Of a stretch of 64,000 nt of DNA, positions 48,401-59,900 are shown one piece after another (positions within the stretch are counted from its first letter, which is position 1; every line of letters begins with the position of its first letter). The notes under the pieces were generated by a model that did not search any database, was not told where the DNA came from, and saw nothing but the letters and a program-made list of their open reading frames with translations. The DNA is from Doris montereyensis (taxonomy: Eukaryota > Mollusca > Gastropoda > Nudibranchia > Dorididae), in contig JAXRKP010001049.1 in NCBI GenBank assembly GCA_037039925.1, forward strand, positions 47,501-111,500, read 5' to 3'. A program made the translations under genes and the position numbers.

Positions 48401-50563
48401 TGATCACATGAGGCAGGTTTCAGATTTTCATTATTATGTAACAACTGTGGTCTTCAAATGAACACACAGTAAGAGCTGAAAAAAAAACAGTTAAAAAATA
48501 TGTAGAATCGCCGTTTTATGATCTGGAGTGACAGAAAACGTATTCCTACGGCCATGTATCCTGTAAAAGACACGAAAAAAATCATAGGTAACTCTAAATG
48601 ACAGTGAGAATACCATGAGACTACAATCAGTCTGCAAAACCTTATGGTCGGACAAAAAAATAATTTTGATCTGGGATCTAATAACAGTAATATCGCGTCA
48701 AGCTATTTTCTTGTAGTTCATCTTGTGTAAGCTTATTGAGAAATCATGAAATTTTTTGTTTAAATTGTCCGGTCGGCTTTTGCGGAATATTTTGTCTTTT
48801 GATGTCCCTTACGGCCACCGCTGACGGCCATACGCTGACGTCCGCACAAAAATGTAGACGATGATCGGCCATCAGAAATGAGACTGTGATTAGGTTAAAT
48901 TCGGAGACCGTTCAGGTTAGACTCGGTTGCATTAGCAAAACCTGCTTTGGTTTATCGTGAATGAAACTTATGTAAAGTAGTCCGGCAATCAATAGGCTTT
49001 CATCATTTATTACTTTCTAATAAATAAAGACGAGATAATTGGCAATACGGGAGGTTTAGAAGTCCATTACAACGATAGTGACTCTACGTCTCCACTATGC
49101 AGTCTTCTATGCATAACAATACAATATTACTAAAAACGCATTTAAACGAGAGAGAAAATAATACTAATAGCACAGGTTCAACTAGAGTTCAAGATTTGTC
49201 AGCCACCGCTCCCATCCCGTCCCGTATTCCGCGAAGCAATTATCGATCGATAGACAAAAGTTTGTGCTAGTCTACTGGGGTACCCTATGTGACTGTAGAT
49301 AGTCGGAGAGGAGGGGGGGGGGGGGGGCGCACGTACGGGGGAAAAAGAATCATTGTCGTCAAAAGCGCTTTCTTTTTCGGTGAGGGTTTTGTTGCTGGTG
49401 CATCTCTCTCTCTCCATATCTTTTTTCTCCCTCCCTCTCTCTCTTGGCAAATATCGGCCTATACGTATCGCATCCTCACTCGTTATATAGGTCGTGAAGT
49501 TAACTGTACCGGTTTCAGCAGAATGGTACACACGATAAACCCGTAACACGTACAAAGGATAGTATAAAGGCATACAATCACAGAATTTTACAAAAAAAGA
49601 GACAAAAAGGCACTGGTTTTCATCCATCCACACGATCCGGAACGTGCGAGTCATCTGATCAACGGTAAGGCACCGGCCGTGGACTCCAACATCTTATTGA
49701 GAACAAGGGAAAAGTCAGGGAACTCTCCAAACCAGATGCCCAAGCGTTATGTCACTAAATAAACGCCAGGGAAACCTCAGTCGATGGACCCGTGCAGTTC
49801 GCGTAACATTACATCACTGGCATTGAACCTAGAATTTTCAGTTACGCCCCTTGACTGAAAAACATGACTTTTAAAAGCTAATTTACTCGCCTCACAGTCC
49901 TTTGCTATCTCTCAAAGTCATATATTGGAATCCTTAGGTTCTAAGCTTTTACATGGTATATAACAATTGTAAGAAATATAACATACATGTACATTTTGAC
50001 AAAAGAGGGAAATGGGGATGGACCATTTTGTGAAACCTGCCATATTAGTGATGGGATTACTTGACAAAAAAATAATTTTTTAATCAATTACTGACATACA
50101 TTAAAAGTAATTAGAGAAGATGACACCTACAGTTGCCGTTGAGATCGGTGGTGTGGCAGACCACGGGTATGGGGTTCAGGCTAGGGGATGTGAGTAATTT
50201 CTTTCGTCTCATCTCTAAATGAAGATCTATGTCAATACAGACTACGGGTACAAATTTAACTCACTTTATTTTACGTCGCTAAAGTGAAAAATTACTGTAG
50301 ATGATGGTAATCCTTCCGAAGAAGCAAGAGCATCTAGATCTATTAATTCCATGATGTTGGTAACTGATCAAATGAAAACACAATGAAGTAATGATGGTGA
50401 CATTGACAATTGACTCGACATTGGAAAACTTCTTCTCTCCACATACAGATCTAGATTTAGTTAAACAATTCAACTGAACTCTAACACGTTCATACATTTT
50501 ACCTGTAACAAAGGCAACAGTGCTTATAATGAAGAAAAGCAACAGTGATGATCTTTTCCCCAT
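39109..50563 (-). CDS. SARAF: SARAF (TMEM66), store-operated calcium entry regulator (7 exons)
   Basis: Exons in order: 50563-50503, 47762-47653, 44279-44190, 43008-42898, 42587-42502, 40466-40273, 39469-39109. About 337 residues (human about 339). Seen: signal peptide (MGKRSSLLLFFIISTVAFVT), luminal Cys-rich domain (DKIMLSDLKVITLH, SSPVPQLKCVGG, VQCINQGSDGYDIQWECKTD, TCEGYDY, LKGSCGLEYTIEFTEEGLQ), one membrane helix (VGGLLVFCGILFAIC), a Pro-rich cytosolic tail with PPPY, then GGGFWSGAATGGILGYLFGS and the C-terminal RTASGFG. All are landmarks of SARAF, which sits in the ER membrane and promotes slow inactivation of STIM-Orai calcium entry (known for vertebrate SARAF). One apparent single-base frame shift lies at the start of the last exon. 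Introns hold several nested repeats. Confidence 0.93.
40273..40466 (-). CDS. SARAF: SARAF exon 6: membrane helix and proline-rich tail
   Basis: KGQSEGGVGGLLVFCGILFA (transmembrane helix), then the Pro-rich PPTEPTAPPQPPPYGFRPEY. PPPY could bind WW domains. Acceptor TTCCTAG, donor GTAACAG; phase 1 out. Confidence 0.9.
42502..42587 (-). CDS. SARAF: SARAF exon 5
   Basis: LEYTIEFTEEGLQREKQRGG and NSYSYNYN. Acceptor CACCTTCAG, donor GTGAGT; phase 2 out. Confidence 0.9.
42898..43008 (-). CDS. SARAF: SARAF exon 4
   Basis: WECKTDMDNSYRFGHVGVTC, EGYDYPNDPYVLKGSCG. Acceptor GTTTTCAG, donor GTAAGC; 37 codons, phase 0 at both ends. Confidence 0.93.
44190..44279 (-). CDS. SARAF: SARAF exon 3
   Basis: LKCVGGSAQHKFQPKTVQCI and NQGSDGYDIQ. 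Two luminal Cys at the conserved places. Exactly 30 codons, phase 0 at both ends. Confidence 0.93.
45042..45220 (-). repeat. tRNA-derived SINE (family E), intact copy with target duplication
   Basis: Minus strand: head GGGGAACGTAGTTAGCTCGA (A box) and GGTTCGATTCCC (B box), body, tail CTTTGTTCCTATGGGGCTTT ending GTCATTACATTAAC. Flanked by the direct repeat CTAGTTCATA at 45,032-45,041 and 45,221-45,230, the footprint of retrotransposition. In SARAF intron 2. Confidence 0.88.
47495..47585. repeat. Hairpin-forming inverted repeat, 40-bp stem
   Basis: 47,496-47,535 and 47,545-47,584 are inverted copies around a 9-base centre (TATTAAGTG). The outer 25 bp are perfect (TTTGTTTTACATTTCTCAGG...), and inside there are only two non-Watson-Crick positions, which would be G-U pairs in plus-strand RNA. 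In SARAF intron 2, 68 bases past exon 2's donor. Confidence 0.95.
47653..47762 (-). CDS. SARAF: SARAF exon 2
   Basis: AAFNDYHTDKIMLSDLKVIT, then LHQGQMTNARRSSPVPQ, the conserved start of the luminal domain. Acceptor TTTTACAG, donor GTGAAT; phase 0 out. Confidence 0.92.
47811..48080 (-). repeat. Repeat family B, copy 4, first segment
   Basis: The reverse complement matches 60,440-60,745 and 58,578-58,870 (CTCCACCCACTG, GATCACTGGTTTGTCTCTA, CCTTGATGTCATAA). It continues at 50,046-50,150 after interruption by element C. Confidence 0.75.
48081..50045. mobile_element. Element C: about 2-kb inverted-repeat DNA element inserted in a family B copy
   Basis: Left end ATATGGCAGGTTTCACAAAA, continuing ATGGGACC; right end 50,020-50,045 is its reverse complement with one indel. 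The two flanks resume family B sequence. Flanking ATAT could be a target duplication or part of the end. No transposase recognised inside, so non-autonomous. Confidence 0.65.
50046..50150 (-). repeat. Repeat family B, copy 4, second segment
   Basis: The reverse complement CTCAACGGCAACTGTAGGTG and TCAGTAATTGATTAAA matches 57,987-58,062 in copy 2, continuing the order broken at 48,080. Confidence 0.7.
50503..50563 (-). CDS. SARAF: SARAF exon 1: signal peptide
   Basis: ATG at 50563-50561. Basic MGKRSS followed by LLLFFIISTVAFVT. Donor GTAAAAT; phase 1 splices to AAFNDYH. Confidence 0.85.
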
Positions 50564-51340
50564 GACGATGATCTTATTATTGTTGTGTGTACAAATACAG
50601 ATCTGAGATCAGGTCTTAGTAGGTCTGGAATCTATCTTTCTATATCTTTATCTAGGTATTTTATTTATCAGAATCTAAACATCAAATAAACAAGAAGCAT
50701 GGATTCTCGTCATCAAAATTTCTTGGCTCAATTCCTTCAATCAACGAATGGTACACCTATTTATATGGCGTCTTCCGTCTTTCCTCGCACTGTCGACGCA
50801 ATTTTCAACGAGAATGACGAAAACGTCTATATTTGTCATTATTCGCAACCGTTCTCAATAAGGAAATTTCACCGGAAACAAAGAATGCACAATCAGCACT
50901 TGAATAGCCAATGAAATTGCGTGACTCGTCAGCGGTGTAGAGAGAAAATGTACATCCCAGAAATAGTTAAGCCTTTTCAGAGCCTAATAACTGCCAAGGA
51001 TAAGATGAGGTTTTATAATAAGATATTATAAAATATATGAGTTGATATACATATTATAAAATATAAACAATATGATATAAAATAAAATAGGAAAGCATAA
51101 GATGACATCATTTGTTTATGTATGGATGCATGTCTTGGCTATTATAGACCAGTTCTTATACATAATAATAATAATATTTGTGAAGAAATGAATACATTAA
51201 CCCTCATAATAGTTGACCAGCTCAATTCGGACATTACTTGCAGCATTGTAAGCCTCCATCGTTGTCTGTCCCTTCGTCTCTTCCTCTGTCTATTTCTCTG
51301 TTTTTCTGTCTCCACTTTTTGTCTGTCTGTCTGTATGTTT
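50564..51340. other. SARAF 5' flank and intergenic DNA
   Basis: Probable promoter side of SARAF (minus). A plus-strand frame at 50,699-50,914 has no recognisable domain and I do not call it a gene. Confidence 0.35.
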
Positions 51341-51349
51341 TTTGTTTGT

Positions 51350-52384
<1,035 letters not shown>

Positions 52385-53089
52385 CAAATCAATTTTAGAA
52401 GTAGATCTGGGAATTTCGTTGAGATAAATAACTAGAACAGAAATCTAGATCAAATAGGCTTAGATCTACACGGTGTGCGTGGATCTCTAGGCTGGGTCGT
52501 CAGCGATATTCAGCTCTACCTTCCACTGTCGACAATTAATTCTTACTCCCTCTCCCCCACCTCCTCCCCCATTAGAGATAAAACAACCCAAAACAAAACA
52601 ACCATAAAAAAATAAAAATAAAAATGAAAACAAACGAAATAAAGAAGAAGCAAAACAGAAAGAAAACAAAATCAGAATCAGGGACAAAAGAAAACAAAAA
52701 GAGGCTAAAAAATACTTATGAAATAATACCGAAGTAGAGACAAAAGGGGGAAAAAAACAAAAGTTCAAATAAAACGAACAGCAATAAAAAACACCAAAAA
52801 AAACAAGCTGTTAAATTGTAGTTTTGATATGGAATCATTTTGATGTACTTTCCACAAGTAGCAAGTTGGTTTTTATGCAAAAAAAATGAATCAAAATTGA
52901 ATGTCTTTTTTAGGTCAAGTCAATATAGGATTTGAAAATAGCATTCACTTGTCGTCCGTATCCTTGGCCATGACCTCTTGGAAACAACTTCCGTGGAACA
53001 ATTCATCTACCGTCTTATTTTCAATGACATCTTCGACCCTGGAGTGAATGGCACCGTAGATCGAGATCTGCTGCTCGATAAAGATTACA

Positions 53090-53273
53090 ATGCCATATGA
53101 TGTAGAAACGCCAGCGGTGCGTTATAACACAGAAATATCAAGAGAACATTATGGGAAATACACTGCCATAAACGATGGAAGGACCATCTTCTCCCAATAT
53201 GCTTTGTGGAAGGGAAACGATTCGGATCTTTTGGACAAAACGAAGCGCGGTTTTGTTTTTGGTGCCTTTCCAG
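53090..53273 (+). CDS. NDUFA11: NDUFA11-like exon 1
   Basis: MPYDVETPAVRYNTEISREH ... SQYALWKGNDSDLLDKTKRG, FVFGAFP. Donor GTTTGT at 53274; phase 1. The next in-frame ATG is far downstream, so this start is preferred; an upstream 5' UTR exon cannot be excluded. Confidence 0.75.
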
Positions 53274-53850
53274 GTTTGTAGATCTTAGTAAACTAAATTC
53301 ATAATATAATTTCCTTTTTGAATTGAGCTTAAACCTAAGTTTAGCGGTGTAAAATAATGTGTGTCGAATTTGCATCCTTGATCGGACTCTACTGGGATAA
53401 CAGTGCTTTAACACTGCTAACATTTCAGATTTCACGCATTTCAATTTGATCTAAATCAAGATCTACAACTTGTTAGAGCTGTATATCGAGTGCACGCTAT
53501 ATTAGAGTATTGCAAGCCTCAAGACTTCCGGGATTTGCGTATTGCAAAGTGATTTGCATCTTATGAGCAATGACGTCACAGCGAGAGCAGGTCACGTAAG
53601 TGTTGTTAGAAGCAAGTACTTATAATCAAGCCTCAAATCAGTATTATATTGCATGTAAGCGGTGACGTCACAACAAGTAAGCAGGTCACATATGACGAGT
53701 GTTGTAAGAAGCAAATACCTATCAAGCCTCAAATCAGTATTGCATGAATGCACCACACTTCAACACTCAAATCGGAAGTGGAAGCAAAACCCACACACAG
53801 TAAAAGCAAGAGAGGTGACCTCGACGACTGTATGGCACTGGCTATGATAC

Positions 53851-53932
<82 letters not shown>

Positions 53933-56900
53933 TAGCACACGGCGCAGGGTTTTGCCAGTTCAAACAGACTTAATGTCCTCGTCTCGCTCAAAGGCTTGAT
54001 CGAAGCAACATACCGGTACCGGGTATGCAAGACTCTGCGAGCAGGCAATATGCATGACAGTGTTGTATCAAGGTATTGAGGCTTGAGTCTTGTATTAGAG
54101 TGTTACAAGCCACGAGTAGTATTGCGATTACGATACGGCTTTATTACAACAAACCCCTGTTAAATTTCGATAACTCTGTCTTGCCTACGAGTATGTCAAG
54201 AAGTGTGAACTCCAAAGTTGTCTCTCTATTAACCCTTGTAGGGCTGACCTGCGAACTGACCTCAATATTTGATCTTCGTTGAGTTAGGTGACATAGCAAG
54301 CAATTCATTTTGTTATCGCTACTGTCACTGTGTTGCATTGTTTACTAACAACAACATCTATTACAGCCTACTTTTATTGAACATGAAAAGGAATAATACT
54401 GCAGTTGGCCGATAACCGATCAAGAGGAATATGAAGGTTCTATTACTAATACTAAGAAAACAGGTCAGGACTGAGAAATCTTCAGTGTGCCCAACCTTCA
54501 TATAAGTAAGCAACAAGGAGACATAGAAACAAATAAACACTAAAGAATGTTGAACGAAACTAATATAGAGCTAATAATTCAACGACCTATCGTGCAATTC
54601 CCATCAACAGAGCAAGCCTCATAACAACAATATAGTACAAAAAGAAAAGACAAAAAGGAAGAAGAAAACAAAATTCAACTGCCATTAAGAGTTGATAACG
54701 AGAAAGATAAAGGAAGACGGATAGAAATGAGGAGAAAATGAGAGAGAAACAGAGAGAGAGAGTAACATACAGAGAGGTGGGGGAACCACATGGCTGCACG
54801 GTCAGGCTTTACTCGAGTCATTCGATAATAGTGTGGCTGGCTGTGTCAATATTATGCAGTAGAGTTTCAATAAACAAAATTTATTTTCATTTCTAAAGGA
54901 ATCATTTTCATCCTTACATCTAAATATAAAATGATGGAACAATAATACTAATACTAGAGAAAATGTTCAACTGCCTTTCGCTAATCCCATGACCAAGTCC
55001 AGTGTGCATAGGTAACACATTCCTATAATGAAAGAAACAGACCCCCAGTTTATGGCTTTCACAAGTGTGTACCGCCCCAGCTGCGGCAACGTGCTCCATC
55101 CCAGACCTAACACCTCTCCTCAGCAACATGCTTCCTAATCCTATGCTTTTGAAAACTTCCTCCCTATCCTATGTCTGTCACTAGTATCACCCTCTCTTCT
55201 CCTTGACAATGACATGAGTGGCCATCTTTCTGTATTCTTGGCTGTTCCTACAGTTCAATAGTAATCCTTCTCCTCTCAAACAGCCCCCACCCCTTATGCA
55301 ATCTAGTGATTTTTCACATCCCCCCATCCTCCCCCCATTTCTGGATGTAAAATGGTTGGTGTAAAACTGAAGGGATGGGGGTGTTGCAAAGGGTATAATT
55401 AAGGGGGCCGGGGGATAAGGGATGTAAGACTTCAAAACCATTGTCACTCCAGCATCTGTCAATTCTCACATAGCCCACAAACTGGAGGTCTTAACAGTAA
55501 TATTATTAGTGTGCATTACTGCTCCCCACACATCTGCTGGTGTGTCTCACTGCTACAGCGTTACTACCTCTCCTCATTTTCAGTCTGGTCTCGTCAAAGC
55601 AAAATAGTTACAGTGTAGATTGGCATCAAGACGGTAGTTAGTATTCTACACCTCTGTTCTTGAGACTGGTCAGATTCGAATAATACGGCCTTGTATTCAT
55701 TGGTATCGAGTAATTATTTCAGTAGCGCCCAGGCCTACCGCTGACCATAGGCACTACAGTGGAAAATACACTGCGTCTGTGCTAATGCGGGAGTAATAAT
55801 AGGAAGACGATTTGGAATCTCACGATCAGGGGTTCTGTCTCTTTTTTTAACTCAAGAAGAGCGCCGGCAGAAAAACTTACGTACTTGCTAGACTGTTTGG
55901 AAATAGATAGGAATAAGAGTAAGATTCATTATATACTTTAGATCTATATTAAAATTTGATAAATTGAATCAGAAATATCACTCTGTTAGTCCTGATATTA
56001 AAGGAGAGGGGACCACGGAACATAGGCCTTGTGGAGCTCGATTATATTCACAATGATATCTCTCTCTATATATATATATATATATATTTCTTTCTCTCTC
56101 TGGCTGGTGGTATCACAGTGCATTTTAGTTAAACAGAGCCAGCTTTATCATTTCTAATGAAAAGACAAAAATTCTTTCATCTTCACGTTTACAATTTCAT
56201 TATGTGGATATGAACAGTTGCCCTTTGGGGATGATTAAAAGTTTTTTTTTAATTGAATTGTAGTGAGTTAAGTTTCTGGCAGTTTAGCAATTTTAGCAAG
56301 TTCAGTTTTGGAGCTTTTGAAGTTTAAATTTATATCATCCAAGATTAATTTCAATTTTCCTGGACCAACTTTCAACTCTCCTTAGTGTAATAATGAATAT
56401 TGTCATGGGCATTACAATCTTTTTGTACAATAGGAAAGAAGTCTCTTCATACTTAATGACCACACACACACATATATATGAACTTGTGAGCTACAAAAAT
56501 TATTGCAGAAAAAAGAACAATTAATACAATATGTTCATTTAGTTGGTACTTTCAAGGCTGCGGATAGGTATCACTTGCGCTGCCTTCTGACCGGTTGCTG
56601 TCCTCGGTCAATGCGACTTAACTGGCGGGCAGAAGAGACTAAAAGGTACTGTTGTTACTGCCTAAATACCCTTCGCCATAATGCCCGCAATCACCGTAAA
56701 ACCGATTTTTTGCTATATAATAAATTGCTCCTCAAGATGCCTGTTTTAACACCAAAATCTTTCCCTAAATGCAAGGTCTCAACTGCAACTGCAGGTATAA
56801 TCTTCTCAAAAGTATCATAAAGAAACATAAATCATATTGCTAATATGGCTAATTTATGCCCATCAGCAATTTTCCATGCATTGTAAACAACCTTCATATA

Positions 56901-59900
56901 TACCTATCCATTGTACTGTAATAAAAGATGACCAGTCTTCTCTTCTTGGGGGAGGGGGGGGGCACCTGGACTGGCAAGTTTTAGACCAAAGGTTGATTTT
57001 CTGTTCTTTGCATATTCGGGTAGAACGATCATTTATTTACAAGTTCATGGCAGAAAAATGTCCACATGACGTAAACAAATTTTTTTACAAAATATTTATA
57101 GGCGAGGTAGGTAAAAACATCAAAATTTTGACGTAAATCACCCTAACACTGACTGAGAAAGTGGCAGTAAAAAACCGTATATTGGCGGTCAATCGCCAAA
57201 TGTGGCAACACACAACTTGACCTCATTTTGCCGACACTGATCTACGCGTCTCCCATCGCTGTGTGATATAAGGAGCGTTGCGTGTCAGTGTGTATGTAAA
57301 CACGCGCACAAGCATATGATATAGAGGAAAAAAACAAAACTGCTTTTTCAGTTCTGGGTTAATAACCTAATAGAATTGTTTTATGATAATAGTCATTGTG
57401 ATACAATATATATATATATATTTATGCATTATATACATTATCTAATCATCTAATAAATGATGTGTTCCGTCTTCTCCTCTTAGCATCCATAGCAGCATTT
57501 CATAGCAATGCACTACACAGAGGTCAGTTCACCATAATGAGTGTTGCAGAAAAATCATTCAAGCATGGAACTCCTTGGCGTGAGTTGATTTGATTCTGAT
57601 TATTCAATGACAGTTTTAGCTTCTTTTGAATATTTTAAGATTATGAATTTAATGTAGTTTAATATTAATAACTATAATTAAGATCTGGAGAAATTTTTTG
57701 AAGTTTCACTTATGTTTGGGTTTTTTATTCAAAGCTTTGCTTCTTTTGTGATTGCAAAATCATGACACAATTTTGTATGACTACAGACTATTCCATTCAG
57801 GTTTTGTCCTTAAAATAAAAGCAAAGTAAGTTTAAAGCATCTAGGTGTATATATCTTAAATACAGTAGTGACTGCCTAAATGTCCGTTTCGCCTAAATGC
57901 CCGCCGTCTCAGTGAAACCAAATTTTTTTCTATATAAATTGCCCTTCTAAATGCCCATTTGAAAACCGAGATTTTCGCCTAAATGCCTGGTCTCAACGGC
58001 AACTGTAGGTATATTTTTCTCCAAAGTATCATAAAATACGTCAGTAATTGATTAAATATTCTGTTTTTCTTTATCATACATGCAATCTGATTGCTAATCT
58101 AATACAGTGCAATCCCCGATAACGACATCTCCGAGTAACGACAATCCCCCGATAGCGACATGGATCCCTGGTCCCGTTTTTTTGTGCTATATATCATAAG
58201 TAAAAAAAAACTCCGAATAGCAACGTGAAACCTCCCAATAACGACATAAGTCTAGCCGTAAACACTACATTTGACATGAAAATTTGATCAATATCGACAA
58301 CACTTCTTTTTTGGCCAATGACAACGCGTGAGATTATTTCTCCATCTCTGAGGGTACCAAGGCCGTGACAACCAGCTAGTAAACCCATCTGCTGGCTCTA
58401 CCAACCCCACCCCCAACACACCGGCCCTTTTCAGGGCCCCACCACATCGTCCCAATTGACTAGCCTCACTCGTAACGCCCCTTTTGCCGCCATTTTGAAA
58501 AATTCTGAATAACGACATCCCCGATAACGACATGATTGTTCGGTCCCGAGCAATGTCATTATCGGGGATTGCACTGTAGGTCTTATGCTCATCAACAATG
58601 TGCCATGCATTGCAACCACCCTTCATTACCTATCCATTGTAGAACCTTATGTACTTAACGTTGACCAATCTTCTCTTCATAACTCCACCCAATGTACAGC
58701 ACATCCTTTGTCCCGCTGGTTTGTCATTGGGCAATTAAAATTGAACAGTCTTCCGGACTCTTTCTTGATGTTGTAAATGGCATGCAATCACCTGACGTCT
58801 TTAGACCGGACGTTCATTGCGATTGAGGGACAAGGTGTGAACAGTTTTATTGGCGTATTGGCCGTATCCAATGTGACTTCGGGTCCTCGTGGCGAGAGAT
58901 GGTCAACCCATCCGCACGCTCACTATCTCAGCGTTAAAAGCGTAATGGTTTCCAGGTTTCCTTTTTTCGCAATAAATTTTTCGTACAGCTGATAACTTTT
59001 CCGAAAACAAACGATCTGACTATGAATCTTTATCCTTGTCTGTCTGTTGTCTTAATTTTAACATGAGGATTGTGAATCGAAGGAGCTGTAAGATTCGTGT
59101 TAATTTATTCACGCATTGGTCCCATTGGATGAGGGTTTTTTTAATCCAGTTTTTCTCATCCAAATTTGTATAATTACTTAAGTCATAGGTCTCGTGATTA
59201 AATAAGTTACGTGATTATAATGTGGGTTATGCAATGCTAGTTAATGAGTAAGCAAACATTGGATTAGGTCCTTTTCTTCTTAGCCTCCATAGCAACAACT
59301 GGAATTCTGCACAGCTACATACAGATCTACACTTTGAAATAGAAAAGAATAAACCAGGAAATGATTTACAAAAGAAGCTTCAAATACTGGACGAAATTGG
59401 CAAGAAACCCAACATCACAGAAATAGGCCTACCCTCAAATTGTTGCCCCTGATCTACTTTCGCCTAAATGCCCGTTTTGCCTAAGTGCCTGTTTTGTCTG
59501 CTTTCCAAGCACCGGGCATTTAGGCGGTCACTACTAAAGATATTAGACGCAGGTTTTGTTTTAAGTTTTTCTCTTTATGCTTTACCTAGGTTTTTTCCAC
59601 CAAGCATTTGTTTCCTTCATTGCAAATGAAATAATGTATTGTATTGCTACAGTTCATTCTTTTCCCATTTTTTTGCATTTGATTGTTTGTTTAATGAATC
59701 ATTTATACTAATTTATATTTATAGGCTTCTTGACCATATTACATGTATATCACTATAGTCATACCATCTTACACTTCATGTCCATATTGCAGTTGTCAGT
59801 GGAGTGTCTTATGGTGTTACCGTTGGCTTGCTAACCCAATTCAGAAACAAAGAGGATGCCGCCAATCACGTAGCAGGAGGCTTTGCGGCTGGGTCAATGA

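Noticed and set aside
49199..49654. Minus-strand frame of 151 codons inside element C
   Set aside because: Contains low-complexity PPPPPSS from a G run and RERGREKKDMERER from a CT-rich patch; no domain or splice support.
50699..50914. 71-codon plus-strand frame near the SARAF start
   Set aside because: Could be an upstream exon, but there is no domain and no splice partner; not supported.
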